A stretch of DNA of 64,000 bases from Candidatus Iainarchaeum sp. (lineage in GTDB: Archaea; Iainarchaeota; Iainarchaeia; Iainarchaeales; GCA-2688035): the NCBI GenBank assembly GCA_017610205.1, contig JAFCCL010000004.1, positions 1-64,000 of the forward strand. The letters run 5' to 3'. Numbering within the stretch: position 1 is the first letter of the stretch; the number at the start of each line of letters is the position of its first letter. The position numbers and the translations under genes are program-made. Under the pieces are notes generated by a model. It saw nothing but the letters and a program-made list of their open reading frames with translations. It did not search any database and had not been told where the DNA came from. This document shows, piece by piece, positions 42,790-50,540 of the stretch.

Positions 42790-43131
42790 ATGTTTCCAGG
42801 AATGAAAGGAATGGACCCAAGAGCAATGCAAAGAATGATGAAACAAATGGGCATAAAAAACGAAGAAATGGAAGCCGAACGAGTTGTAATTGAAGGAAAG
42901 ACAAAAAAGATAATTATTGAAAATCCAAGCGTAAACATTGTGGTAATGCAGGGAAAAAAAACCTACACCATAATGGGAGACGAAACAGAGCAGGAAAAAG
43001 GAATAAGCAGGGAAGACATTGAAATGGTTGTAAAACAGGCAAATGTTGACGAAAAAAAAGCGGAAGCCGCTTTGAAAAAAAACGAAGGAGACATTGCAGC
43101 CGCAATTCTTGAACTAAAAGGCGATGAGTAA
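42790..43131 (+). CDS. nac: Nascent polypeptide-associated complex protein (NAC alpha-like)
   Basis: A 113-residue homodimeric ribosome-associated chaperone. The N-terminus M-F-P-G-M-K-G-M-D-P-R-A-M-Q-R-M-M is typical for archaeal NAC. The NAC beta-barrel (about 27-65) has V-V-M-Q-G-K-K-T-Y-T-I-M-G, and the C-terminal UBA domain (about 72-112) has S-R-E-D-I-E-M-V and A-A-A-I-L-E-L. Full length. Ribosome site GGAGTTGAT just before the ATG. Confidence 0.94.
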   Translation: MFPGMKGMDPRAMQRMMKQMGIKNEEMEAERVVIEGKTKKIIIENPSVNIVVMQGKKTYTIMGDETEQEKGISREDIEMVVKQANVDEKKAEAALKKNEGDIAAAILELKGDE

Positions 43132-43319
43132 AAAATTAAAGCAATTCAAATGTGGGAAAAAAGTCTTCAAATTGCATAAAAAAAATTCTTCAAATTTGTT
43201 TACATAACCCAGCCCAAACATCTTTTACTGCAGATTACTCAGTACAATTGTCAGATCATCATCGGCAAGTAGTATGAATCATACAAAAGGGTTTAAAGAA
43301 TAGGCAAGCAATAGATAAG

Positions 43320-43328
43320 TTTTAAATA
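43320..43328 (+). promoter_or_regulatory. TATA box of vapBC
   Basis: TTTTAAATA is 33-41 bases before the vapB ATG, followed by GTGAT at 43351-43355 as ribosome site. Remaining gap 43132-43319: A/T-rich, several partial CTTCAAATT repeats, no gene seen. Confidence 0.4.
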
Positions 43329-43360
43329 TTGATAGGCACATAATTAGTATGTGATAAATT

Positions 43361-43603
43361 ATGAGGAATATTACTTTGTCAATAACAGATGAAACAAAAA
43401 ACAAAATGGAAAGCCACCCTGAAGTGCGTTGGTCCAATGCAGTAAGGGTAATTATTGAGCGAAAACTCAACGACTTTAGAATAGCAGAGGCACTAGCCCA
43501 AAAAAGCAGGCTGACTGAAAAAGATGTTCAGGCCCTCTCGAAAAAAGTTAACAGAGCAATGGGAAAGCACGCAAAGGGGCTATTAAATGAGGGTTACAGT
43601 TGA
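43361..43603 (+). CDS. VapB-like antitoxin
   Basis: An 80-residue protein with a ribbon-helix-helix start (M-R-N-I-T-L-S-I-T-D-E-T-K-N-K-M-E, then V-R-W-S-N-A-V-R-V-I-I-E) and a toxin-binding tail (L-T-E-K-D-V-Q-A-L-S-K-K-V). Its end overlaps vapC by 17 bases, the usual coupled arrangement. It should bind VapC and repress the pair. Confidence 0.85.
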   Translation: MRNITLSITDETKNKMESHPEVRWSNAVRVIIERKLNDFRIAEALAQKSRLTEKDVQALSKKVNRAMGKHAKGLLNEGYS

Positions 43604-43997
43604 TGCAAACATTCTCTTTGCTGCATTGCTAAAAAGCGGAACAACAAGGGAACTGTGGTTTGGACCAGAAATAGAACTCTATGCACCACATTTTCTCTTA
43701 AAAGAATTCAAAAAATACGCAAATTACTTAAAAGGAAAATTTGTAGGCAGTGAAGAAGAGTTTCAAACACTGTACAACAAAATAACAGCACAGGTTTTCC
43801 TGATTGAAGACTCAGAGCTAAAGCCCTTTTTGCCAGCAGCTGCTTCATTAATTAAAGACCCTGATGACTGGCTATATCTTGCATGTGCCCTAAAAGAAGA
43901 CACAATAGTCTGGAGCGAAGACAAAGGATTCAAAACACAAAACAGGATAAAAACACTTACCACAAAAGAAATGATAAAAGAGTTTGGAAGGCTTTGA
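43587..43997 (+). CDS. VapC-like PIN-domain toxin
   Basis: A 136-residue PIN-domain ribonuclease. The acidic metal ligands are in place: Asp6 (V-D-A-N), Glu40 (L-K-E-F), Asp93/Asp94 (D-P-D-D-W-L-Y-L-A) and Asp112 (W-S-E-D-K-G-F). PIN toxins of this type cut tRNA or rRNA. The C-terminus I-K-T-L-T-T-K-E-M-I-K-E-F matches related archaeal proteins. The only toxin-antitoxin pair in the window with both genes intact and in canonical order. Confidence 0.87.
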   Translation: MRVTVDANILFAALLKSGTTRELWFGPEIELYAPHFLLKEFKKYANYLKGKFVGSEEEFQTLYNKITAQVFLIEDSELKPFLPAAASLIKDPDDWLYLACALKEDTIVWSEDKGFKTQNRIKTLTTKEMIKEFGRL

Positions 43998-44070
43998 AAG
44001 GGCGAACTGAAACGAAAATTAAAGTATATTACCCTTAATACACCAGACTGATTCTTCAAATTGTACAAAA

Positions 44071-45414
44071 CTATTCTTCAACTGCCTGTGCTGATTGAAC
44101 AAAGCCCCTTACAAGAACGAAATCCACTTTGACATTAACTGTGTCACCAACTGAATGTCCTGTTTTAAGCACAGCAGGAACAACACCTGTGTCAATAGCA
44201 TAAGTACTGTTTAAATCGTCAGGGTCGGAGAGTTCAAGTATGGCAAGCTCTCCAGGTTGGGTTAGTTCTGCAACAAGACCCTCTGATTCAAGCAAGGCCA
44301 GCAAATCAGAAGCAGGAATTGTTGAGTTTTCCAAAACAAGTTCAACCTGTCCGGAAATCAGACCCTCTTCCTCTTCAAGTGTTGCATCAATTTCAAGTTC
44401 TTCAAGCTTTGATTTAATTAATTCTTTTTTTTCTGAAAAAGAGCTGCTTGTAATTTCTTCAAAGGAAATTTCTGCAGCCAAAGGCTGGTTTTCAACAGAA
44501 ACACCGGATGCATTGATGTCGTTTAGAAAAATTTCAAGCTCTGAAAATTTTTCTTCCCCAATTTCTTCACCGTTTATTGAAATTTTTTCCCTAACCTCGG
44601 ACATAAAAACAACTGCGTTGTTTACATCAGCAATTTCTGCAATTTGTTCTTCAAGCAAAACAAGGGAGTCAAGCAGACTGTAAGGCAAACCTGCTTCGAA
44701 AAGCAACAGGCTTTCAAGAGAAACAACTTCTGCTTCAATTTCAGAGCTTTTTTGCACAGGTGCAGCAGTAAGATTTTCTTCTTCAACCGCCATAATGTTT
44801 GTGGCATCAGCTCCAACAAAAGTTGCTGAAACCGACACAGTTAATTGGTCACCCTCCATTGCATCAAAACCAACAAGGGCTTCGCTAATGTTTTCAGAAA
44901 AAGCATGAGTTCGGGAAAGTCCAAGGGCAGAATCACGGCTTTGCATTTCAATTTCCGAAGGAAATTCAACCAAAGCAAAAGTATAGCCGTCAATGTACTC
45001 CAAAGAGGTTTCTTGCCCAAGCCTTTCAATTACAAAATCAAGATTTAAATCAGTGTCAAAACTTATTTCTGCAACGTAAACATAGCCTTTTCCAAGAAAA
45101 GTGTAGGGAGATTGTTCAAATCCTGCATTAAGCCTCTTAATTCCCTCAATTGCATAAATACTATTGTTTACTGCAATAATGTCTGTTTCGGTTGTTTCTG
45201 CCTGAATTCTCATTGTTGGAAGCATTTGGTCAACCTTTACAACAACATTTTCTGCAACAAAATCAATTGAGGTTGCAGGCAAAACAGGTTTGTCTCCATT
45301 GTCAGAATCAGGCTTCTGGTCAGGAAAGCTGTAAAAGGCAGTAACTCCAACAATTGAACCAATCAAAAGAACGGAAATAAAAATTGAAAAAATTGTTTTA
45401 AGGTCAAATTCCAT
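44071..45414 (-). CDS. Membrane-anchored extracellular protein, unrecognised
   Basis: A 447-residue acidic protein with one N-terminal helix (~8-28) and an outside part of ~415 residues. No signal cleavage site is evident, so it is likely tethered. The body alternates strands and acidic helices (for example E-L-I-K-S-K-L-E-E-L-E-I-D-A-T-L and later S-D-L-L-A-L-L-E-S-E-G-L-V-A-E-L), which suggests repeated ferredoxin-like SecD-P1-type domains, but this is only a shape impression. A short echo of its end (TTGAAGAAT) follows the stop. Confidence 0.7.
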   Translation of the reverse strand: MEFDLKTIFSIFISVLLIGSIVGVTAFYSFPDQKPDSDNGDKPVLPATSIDFVAENVVVKVDQMLPTMRIQAETTETDIIAVNNSIYAIEGIKRLNAGFEQSPYTFLGKGYVYVAEISFDTDLNLDFVIERLGQETSLEYIDGYTFALVEFPSEIEMQSRDSALGLSRTHAFSENISEALVGFDAMEGDQLTVSVSATFVGADATNIMAVEEENLTAAPVQKSSEIEAEVVSLESLLLFEAGLPYSLLDSLVLLEEQIAEIADVNNAVVFMSEVREKISINGEEIGEEKFSELEIFLNDINASGVSVENQPLAAEISFEEITSSSFSEKKELIKSKLEELEIDATLEEEEGLISGQVELVLENSTIPASDLLALLESEGLVAELTQPGELAILELSDPDDLNSTYAIDTGVVPAVLKTGHSVGDTVNVKVDFVLVRGFVQSAQAVEE

Positions 45415-45556
45415 CAAAAATCACAAAAAAAACCTTTAATTTAAAGCCAATTAAGGAGGAAAAAAAATAATAAGGTAAGCTATTGCTTAGATTTTGCACA
45501 AATTGCCATTACTTAACTTTTCCATAATTTCCATTGCTTAGGTTTTGCATTTACAG

Positions 45557-47416
45557 CTAACTTTTTCGCCTTTCTGAAAAGAACAGTATTGCAAGAGCTG
45601 AAAAGGCAAGCAACGGAATAAAAACAAGGTCAAGCTCTGGCACTGCAGCAGGCTGACCCACTGTGAAAAATACTGATTCCGTATCCGAAGGATCAAACTT
45701 GCCAACCTCATAAGCCTCTACAATAAGCTGGTAGGAACCGGAAGGAAGGAGAGAAACATCAAGGTTGTGTATTAAATCGGCGTGAATTGCTGAATCCCAA
45801 ACTTCTGTTCCTTCCAAAGCAATTGATTTATGGACTCCGCTTACACTAACCTCAGGAACTATAGGCAAGCCTGTAACAGCATCAACAACAGAAAGCTTTA
45901 TTTCAGCATTGACAGTATTATCACCAGAATTCAAAACAGCAATATCTAATGAAGTAAAACTTGGAGTTGCAGAATCAAGTGCAAGAGGCTCTGCAAACAA
46001 TTGAGTAATATTCAAAACACCCTGACCTGTGGAAGCGACAACATTGAAAGGTTTTGTCACAGTGCCCTTGCTGCCAGCAACCAATTCAAATGTTTCAGCA
46101 CTTATTACATAATCATCAATGTCAAGGATTTCTTCTCCAAGACCACCGGCTGCAATCAAATCAAAAGACCCAACTGTTCCAGCTAGAATGGGTTGTGCTC
46201 CAGTAGTAATTGGAATGCCAACAGTAGGTATTTCTGCCTCAACATAAATATTGTAAGCTGTTAAACTGCTTACAGCAACATCAGCCCTTGCCATTGAAAA
46301 CTCGCTTCCCCTTGGCAAAGGAATCGGAGAAGCAAAAACCTTTGTGCCAAAAACAAAAACACGCGCTCCAGGAACACTGCAGACAACATTGGCCACACCA
46401 TTAGGAAGAGAAACAACAATTGGACCCATTTGCCCAAGCGCGTCATAGGGACCGCAGGTAAAAGTGCATATTCCATTTGCACCGCCACTGCATGAAAAAT
46501 CAGCTGCAGAAACACCAGCGCTTCCGCAGTTAATTGATAAATAATCAGGAGGCATTGTATCAAAACCTGCATAAGCAACAGTAACACCAACAATTCCGCT
46601 TTCAATTTCAATCTCTGAAGGAGAAAAACCTACTCCGCAAACACCTGTCCCTGGAACGCTAACAGATATTGTAGTGGTGTCAGTATCCTGCAATCCACCT
46701 AAATCAGTCACAGTCAATGTAACGTCAGCAATGCCCTCATCACTACAAGTAATTGAAGGCTTCATGCCAGTTGCAGTTACAGTACAACCAGGATCGACAG
46801 CCGGGTCATTTGCAATAACCCAATCATAAGTCAGCATAGAGCAATTAGTAAATCCCACACCACAATCTTCATCATCCATAGAACCAGAACCGTCCAAATC
46901 AACAGCATTAGGCAATATTATAACATGCGGAGCACCTGCATCAGCAACAGGAGCAGTATTCAAAACCTCAGCACTGCTGCAGCATACTTTTGTTGCATAA
47001 GGTGCATCTGTGCATGTTGCAATATGGGCATTTGTTGTATCAGAAATTGTTGCAATGCATTCTTCATCAGCATTACAGCTTGCACGATAACTGCATTTCA
47101 AATCACCATAATAAACAGTTGTAGGATAACCAGCTGTTGCAACATGGGCATTGGTTTGACCTGAAAGTGTAAGAACATCGTTAGTTGCAGTGCTAGCATG
47201 CGGGCTTGCTCCAGTGTATTCTTTGCCAAAGATGTCGTCATAACATATTTCTGTAGTGTAACCTCCTGCACCGTTCCAGAGTTCAGCATGTGCGTTGGTT
47301 GGACTGCTAATTCTCATTATAAGTTGGGAATCGTCACCAGGCAATCCTGCACAGGCAGCAAAAGCTGAGGGAAAAAGAAAAAGTGCAAGCAATGCAATGA
47401 AAGCAATTTTGTTCAT
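45557..47416 (-). CDS. Secreted PKD-containing protein with archaeosortase-type C-terminal signal
   Basis: A 619-residue exported protein: signal peptide 1-20 (F-P-S-A-F-A-A-C), an N-terminal Cys-rich region with repeated T-N-A-H-[AVI]-x motifs, a PKD-like domain (V-D-L-D-G-S-G-S-M-D-D-E-D-C near 165), further beta domains and a C-terminus A-A-V-P-E-L-D followed by a helix and S-E-R-R-K-S. The V-P-E-L, helix and basic tail fit an archaeosortase substrate. TATA box TTATATTTAAGG (plus strand 47438-47449) about 25-30 bases before the start, so leaderless. Confidence 0.82.
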   Translation of the reverse strand: MNKIAFIALLALFLFPSAFAACAGLPGDDSQLIMRISSPTNAHAELWNGAGGYTTEICYDDIFGKEYTGASPHASTATNDVLTLSGQTNAHVATAGYPTTVYYGDLKCSYRASCNADEECIATISDTTNAHIATCTDAPYATKVCCSSAEVLNTAPVADAGAPHVIILPNAVDLDGSGSMDDEDCGVGFTNCSMLTYDWVIANDPAVDPGCTVTATGMKPSITCSDEGIADVTLTVTDLGGLQDTDTTTISVSVPGTGVCGVGFSPSEIEIESGIVGVTVAYAGFDTMPPDYLSINCGSAGVSAADFSCSGGANGICTFTCGPYDALGQMGPIVVSLPNGVANVVCSVPGARVFVFGTKVFASPIPLPRGSEFSMARADVAVSSLTAYNIYVEAEIPTVGIPITTGAQPILAGTVGSFDLIAAGGLGEEILDIDDYVISAETFELVAGSKGTVTKPFNVVASTGQGVLNITQLFAEPLALDSATPSFTSLDIAVLNSGDNTVNAEIKLSVVDAVTGLPIVPEVSVSGVHKSIALEGTEVWDSAIHADLIHNLDVSLLPSGSYQLIVEAYEVGKFDPSDTESVFFTVGQPAAVPELDLVFIPLLAFSALAILFFSERRKS

Positions 47417-47437
47417 TTACTTTATTTAGTGATTTGT

Positions 47438-47449
47438 TATATTTAAGGT
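47438..47449 (-). promoter_or_regulatory. TATA box of the 619-aa secreted protein
   Basis: On the minus strand CCTTAAATATAA, 22-33 bases before the ATG. The same sequence (CTTTAAATATAA) stands at the same distance before the 848-residue protein at 57233. Confidence 0.5.
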
Positions 47450-47560
47450 TAATTATAATACAAAAAAAAAGGCCCGAAGGCAAAAAATTGCCATAAGCAG
47501 CAATTTCAAAAAAAAAAATAAAAGTTTATTAATAACAAAAGCATTAAAATTACTGATTAA

Positions 47561-48772
47561 ATGGAAATAAATCTTGAAAAAAAACACTTTGCAATAATTG
47601 CAGCATTTTGCTTAATTCTGACAACAGGATTAGTTGCAGCAAACCAGGACATGATTCTAAAACTGGCAGCACCAACAACAGACATACTACCAGGAAGAAC
47701 AGTTGGACACAGTTCTGAAGACGTTGTAGTAAACCTTGATGACCTGCTAACAGGCGGCGCACTATGCACAGGAGACATGGGTTTGCAGGAAGCAATAGAC
47801 AACGGCTGCTTTGGAACAGGCGGTGGATTTTTTGGTGACTGGGTTGATATGGGATCTGCTTCAAATAATCACGGACCTGTAGCAACAGACGGGATAGTTG
47901 TTACATATAGTGATGGTGATAGTAACCCTATAGGATATACTGATAGCAGTAGTTCTCCAACTAGGGTAATATCTGGTTTGAATGGATGGAAAAAAGGTTT
48001 TACTATGCCTGTGAAAAAAGGGGATTATTGGAGAGTTGAAGATACAACTAAAAGTTGGTGGATTCCACTAATTGGAGGGGAAAGCGAAGGCAGTTCCGGC
48101 ACATCACTTCCACCATGCTCTAACGACCAGCTCATCCAATATAATTCTGTTGCAGGAGAGTGGGAGTGCGCTGATAGCTGTGCAAATGGGCAAATACTCC
48201 AGTATAATTCAGCATCAGACAGCTGGGAATGTGCTGATTTAATCGGAGTAGCCGGAGCAAGCCTTGGAGAATGGGACTCAACCGACTTAGGACAGGTTGG
48301 AGGAACAGGAACTACCTTGGCTCGTGAAACTATATATCAGGCAATTGGAGACGGTTTTGTTGTAGCTGAAATGATTGCAGGCCACTGTGGACAGGGGATT
48401 GAAGGTTATACTGACAGCGAAAGCAATCCAACTACTTTAAGAGTTCAAAATGGAAGTGGCTACATTGATACTGGCGGAGCAGGCATTACAATGCCTGTTA
48501 AGGCAAATGATTTCTGGAGAGTAAAAAGAAAGAGAACCGATGGGTATTGTGACGGCCCGGTTAATATTTACTGGATTCCACTGATTGGAGGAGGCTCTGC
48601 AGGAGACACTTGTTATTGGACAGGGTATACGGCATGCAGTGCGGATGAAATGGGCATAACAGAGTGTGCTATAGGAGAAGTTATGACCGGTTTTGATTTA
48701 AGAGGTTGTGCTGAGGGCTTATGCGGTGACATAACACGCTGCAGGAAATACAAAATTAAGTGCTGTAATTAA
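47561..48772 (+). CDS. Secreted protein with internally duplicated domain and tail-fibre-like repeats
   Basis: A 403-residue protein with a short basic start and hydrophobic helix (about 9-27) acting as signal or anchor. A ~100-residue unit occurs twice: copy 1 (~95-175) and copy 2 (~235-345) share Y-T-D-S-x-S-x-P-T, then F/I-T-M-P-V-K-K/A and W-R-V followed by W-I-P-L-I-G-G. Between them are two short repeats, Q-L-I-Q-Y-N-S-V-A-G-E-W-E-C-A-D and Q-I-L-Q-Y-N-S-A-S-D-S-W-E-C-A-D, a motif common in phage tail fibres and surface stalks. The C-terminus is Cys-rich. Function unknown, surface display likely. Confidence 0.75.
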   Translation: MEINLEKKHFAIIAAFCLILTTGLVAANQDMILKLAAPTTDILPGRTVGHSSEDVVVNLDDLLTGGALCTGDMGLQEAIDNGCFGTGGGFFGDWVDMGSASNNHGPVATDGIVVTYSDGDSNPIGYTDSSSSPTRVISGLNGWKKGFTMPVKKGDYWRVEDTTKSWWIPLIGGESEGSSGTSLPPCSNDQLIQYNSVAGEWECADSCANGQILQYNSASDSWECADLIGVAGASLGEWDSTDLGQVGGTGTTLARETIYQAIGDGFVVAEMIAGHCGQGIEGYTDSESNPTTLRVQNGSGYIDTGGAGITMPVKANDFWRVKRKRTDGYCDGPVNIYWIPLIGGGSAGDTCYWTGYTACSADEMGITECAIGEVMTGFDLRGCAEGLCGDITRCRKYKIKCCN

Positions 48773-48880
48773 AGATAATTGCCAAAAACCTTCTTTTAAA
48801 TATTTTTGCTTTTAGAAGGTTTGTAAGGGGAAATTAAAGGAGATACTTTTTTTCTCTCAATTTTTTTTAAGGTGATTTTT

Positions 48881-49741
48881 TTGAAGGACGGAAGCATTAT
48901 TGAAATAGATTATACAGGAAAGGCAATTTTAACAGGCAATGTTTTTGAATCAACTATTGAAAAAAAGGCAATTGCTGCAGGAATTTTCAGCGAAAAAAAC
49001 CAGTACAAGCCAATGGTTGTAGTTGTCGGAGAAGGCCATGTTTTGCCAGGGCTTGAAAAGACCCTGAAAGAAATTAAACAAGGCGAGGAAAGAAAGGTTT
49101 TGGTAAAGCCGGAAGAAGGATGGGGTGAAAGAAAGCCAGGCAATATTGTAGTTGTTCCACTACAGCAGTTTAAGAAAGAAAAAATGCAGCCATTTCCAGG
49201 GCTTGTTGTTGAAGTAAACGGCAGGCAGGGAAAAATCCAAAGCGTAAACGGCGGAAGAGTAAGGATTGATTTTAACCACCCTCTTGCAGGAAAGGAATTG
49301 GAGTATGAGCTAAAAATTGTCAGGGAAATTACTGCACCAAAAGAACAGGTTGAAGCCCTTTACAAAAAGTATTTTTACATGGTTCCAGACGCTGAAAGAA
49401 AGCTTAAAATAGGGCAGGGTGAAATTGAAGTTAGCTTAAGCCCAAGGTGGAGTGCAAATTTGGCTCCGTTAAAAAAGGCTTTTAGCGATCTTGTTACAAA
49501 GCACGTAAAGGGATTTTCAAAAGTAAAATTTGTTGAAGAATTTGTTGAAAAAAAGGACGCAGGGAAAAAACAGAGAGAAGAAAAGACTGAAAAAAAAGAG
49601 GAATCCGAAAAAAAGGAAACAATTGAAGAAAAGGAAACCGTGAAAAGAAAGCCTGAAGAAAAAGATAAAAAAGAGAAGGGTGAAAAGAAAGCAGATTCCA
49701 AAACAGGAAAAGAACAGACATTAAAGAAGCCTCAAAAGTAG
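48881..49741 (+). CDS. FKBP-type peptidyl-prolyl isomerase with long charged tail
   Basis: A 286-residue archaeal FKBP of the SlyD-like type. The FKBP domain has D-Y-T-G-K near 8, then V-V-V-V-G-E-G-H-V-L-P-G-L-E near 45, an inserted IF chaperone flap and the return strand F-N-H-P-L-A-G-K-E-L-E-Y-E-L. A second ~90-residue domain follows, as in long archaeal FKBPs. The final ~65 residues are nearly only Lys and Glu. I chose TTG 48881 because GGTGAT at 48871-48876 is the ribosome site, giving the start M-K-D-G-S. Confidence 0.9.
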   Translation: MKDGSIIEIDYTGKAILTGNVFESTIEKKAIAAGIFSEKNQYKPMVVVVGEGHVLPGLEKTLKEIKQGEERKVLVKPEEGWGERKPGNIVVVPLQQFKKEKMQPFPGLVVEVNGRQGKIQSVNGGRVRIDFNHPLAGKELEYELKIVREITAPKEQVEALYKKYFYMVPDAERKLKIGQGEIEVSLSPRWSANLAPLKKAFSDLVTKHVKGFSKVKFVEEFVEKKDAGKKQREEKTEKKEESEKKETIEEKETVKRKPEEKDKKEKGEKKADSKTGKEQTLKKPQK

Positions 49742-49815
49742 CTTTATAAAGGTTTTCTTGCAAAAGTTTGTCAGAGGCTTTTACTGTTTGTCTCACATTT
49801 TTTGGTGGGTAGTTA

Positions 49816-50454
49816 ATGGAAAATTCTATTAAAGATTTTAAAACAGGAACCACAACAGTTGGATTAATTGCAACAGAATCGGTAATCTTAGCTGCCGACA
49901 TGAGAGCAAGCTTTGGACACATTGCATATGACGAAGAAAGCCAAAAGCTTTACAAAATTACTGACAGAATTGCAGTAACAAATGCAGGATCTGTTGGAGA
50001 CAGCTTAGCACTGATAAGATTTTTAAGAAGCCAGGCAAGATTGTATGAAATTGAAAGAGACAGTAAGATTACACCAAAGGCACTTGTAACATATCTTTCA
50101 AATGTTTTGAATGCTAACAGGTATTATCCTTTTGCAGCCCAGTTTGTTTTGGGAGGATTGAATGACGGGCCAGAACTCTTTGAGCTAACACCATATGGCG
50201 GAATACTGAAAAGGGACAAGTTTGCTGTTTCAGGTTCAGGAACAGAACCGGCAATGACAACACTTGACCAGAATTACAAAAAGGGCATGAGTGAAGAAGA
50301 AGGAATAGCTGTTGCAATAAAGGCTGTTAATGCAGGAAGAAAAAGGGACATTTATTCAGGCGGAAAAAGCATTTCTGTAATGGTAATTGACAGAAAAGGA
50401 ATAAAACAACTAAAGGAAGCAGAAGTAGAAAAATACTTGCTAAAAAAGGCTTAA
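49816..50454 (+). CDS. psmB: Proteasome subunit beta
   Basis: A 212-residue catalytic subunit of the archaeal 20S proteasome. An 11-residue propeptide ends in T-G before the nucleophile Thr12 (T-T-T-V-G). Asp28 and Lys44 fall exactly at the positions equivalent to Asp17 and Lys33 of the mature enzyme. The S-G-S-G-T-E-P segment near 138 is conserved. Normal length. GGTGGGTAGTTA precedes the ATG. Neighbours: FKBP upstream, FttA downstream, a common group of housekeeping genes. Confidence 0.96.
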   Translation: MENSIKDFKTGTTTVGLIATESVILAADMRASFGHIAYDEESQKLYKITDRIAVTNAGSVGDSLALIRFLRSQARLYEIERDSKITPKALVTYLSNVLNANRYYPFAAQFVLGGLNDGPELFELTPYGGILKRDKFAVSGSGTEPAMTTLDQNYKKGMSEEEGIAVAIKAVNAGRKRDIYSGGKSISVMVIDRKGIKQLKEAEVEKYLLKKA

Positions 50455-50540
50455 CTCCCAAAAAAATGGGAATTTTAAGAAATTTTTTTGCCTTTGAGAA
50501 AAATTCAAAAGCAATCCAACGGCTTGCGGAGAAATTTTAA

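Noticed and set aside
43225-43300. Box C/D guide RNA on the minus strand (GATGATGA followed by CTGA)
   Set aside because: The C-like and D-like boxes are only one base apart, leaving no room for a guide; no C'/D' pair at proper spacing.
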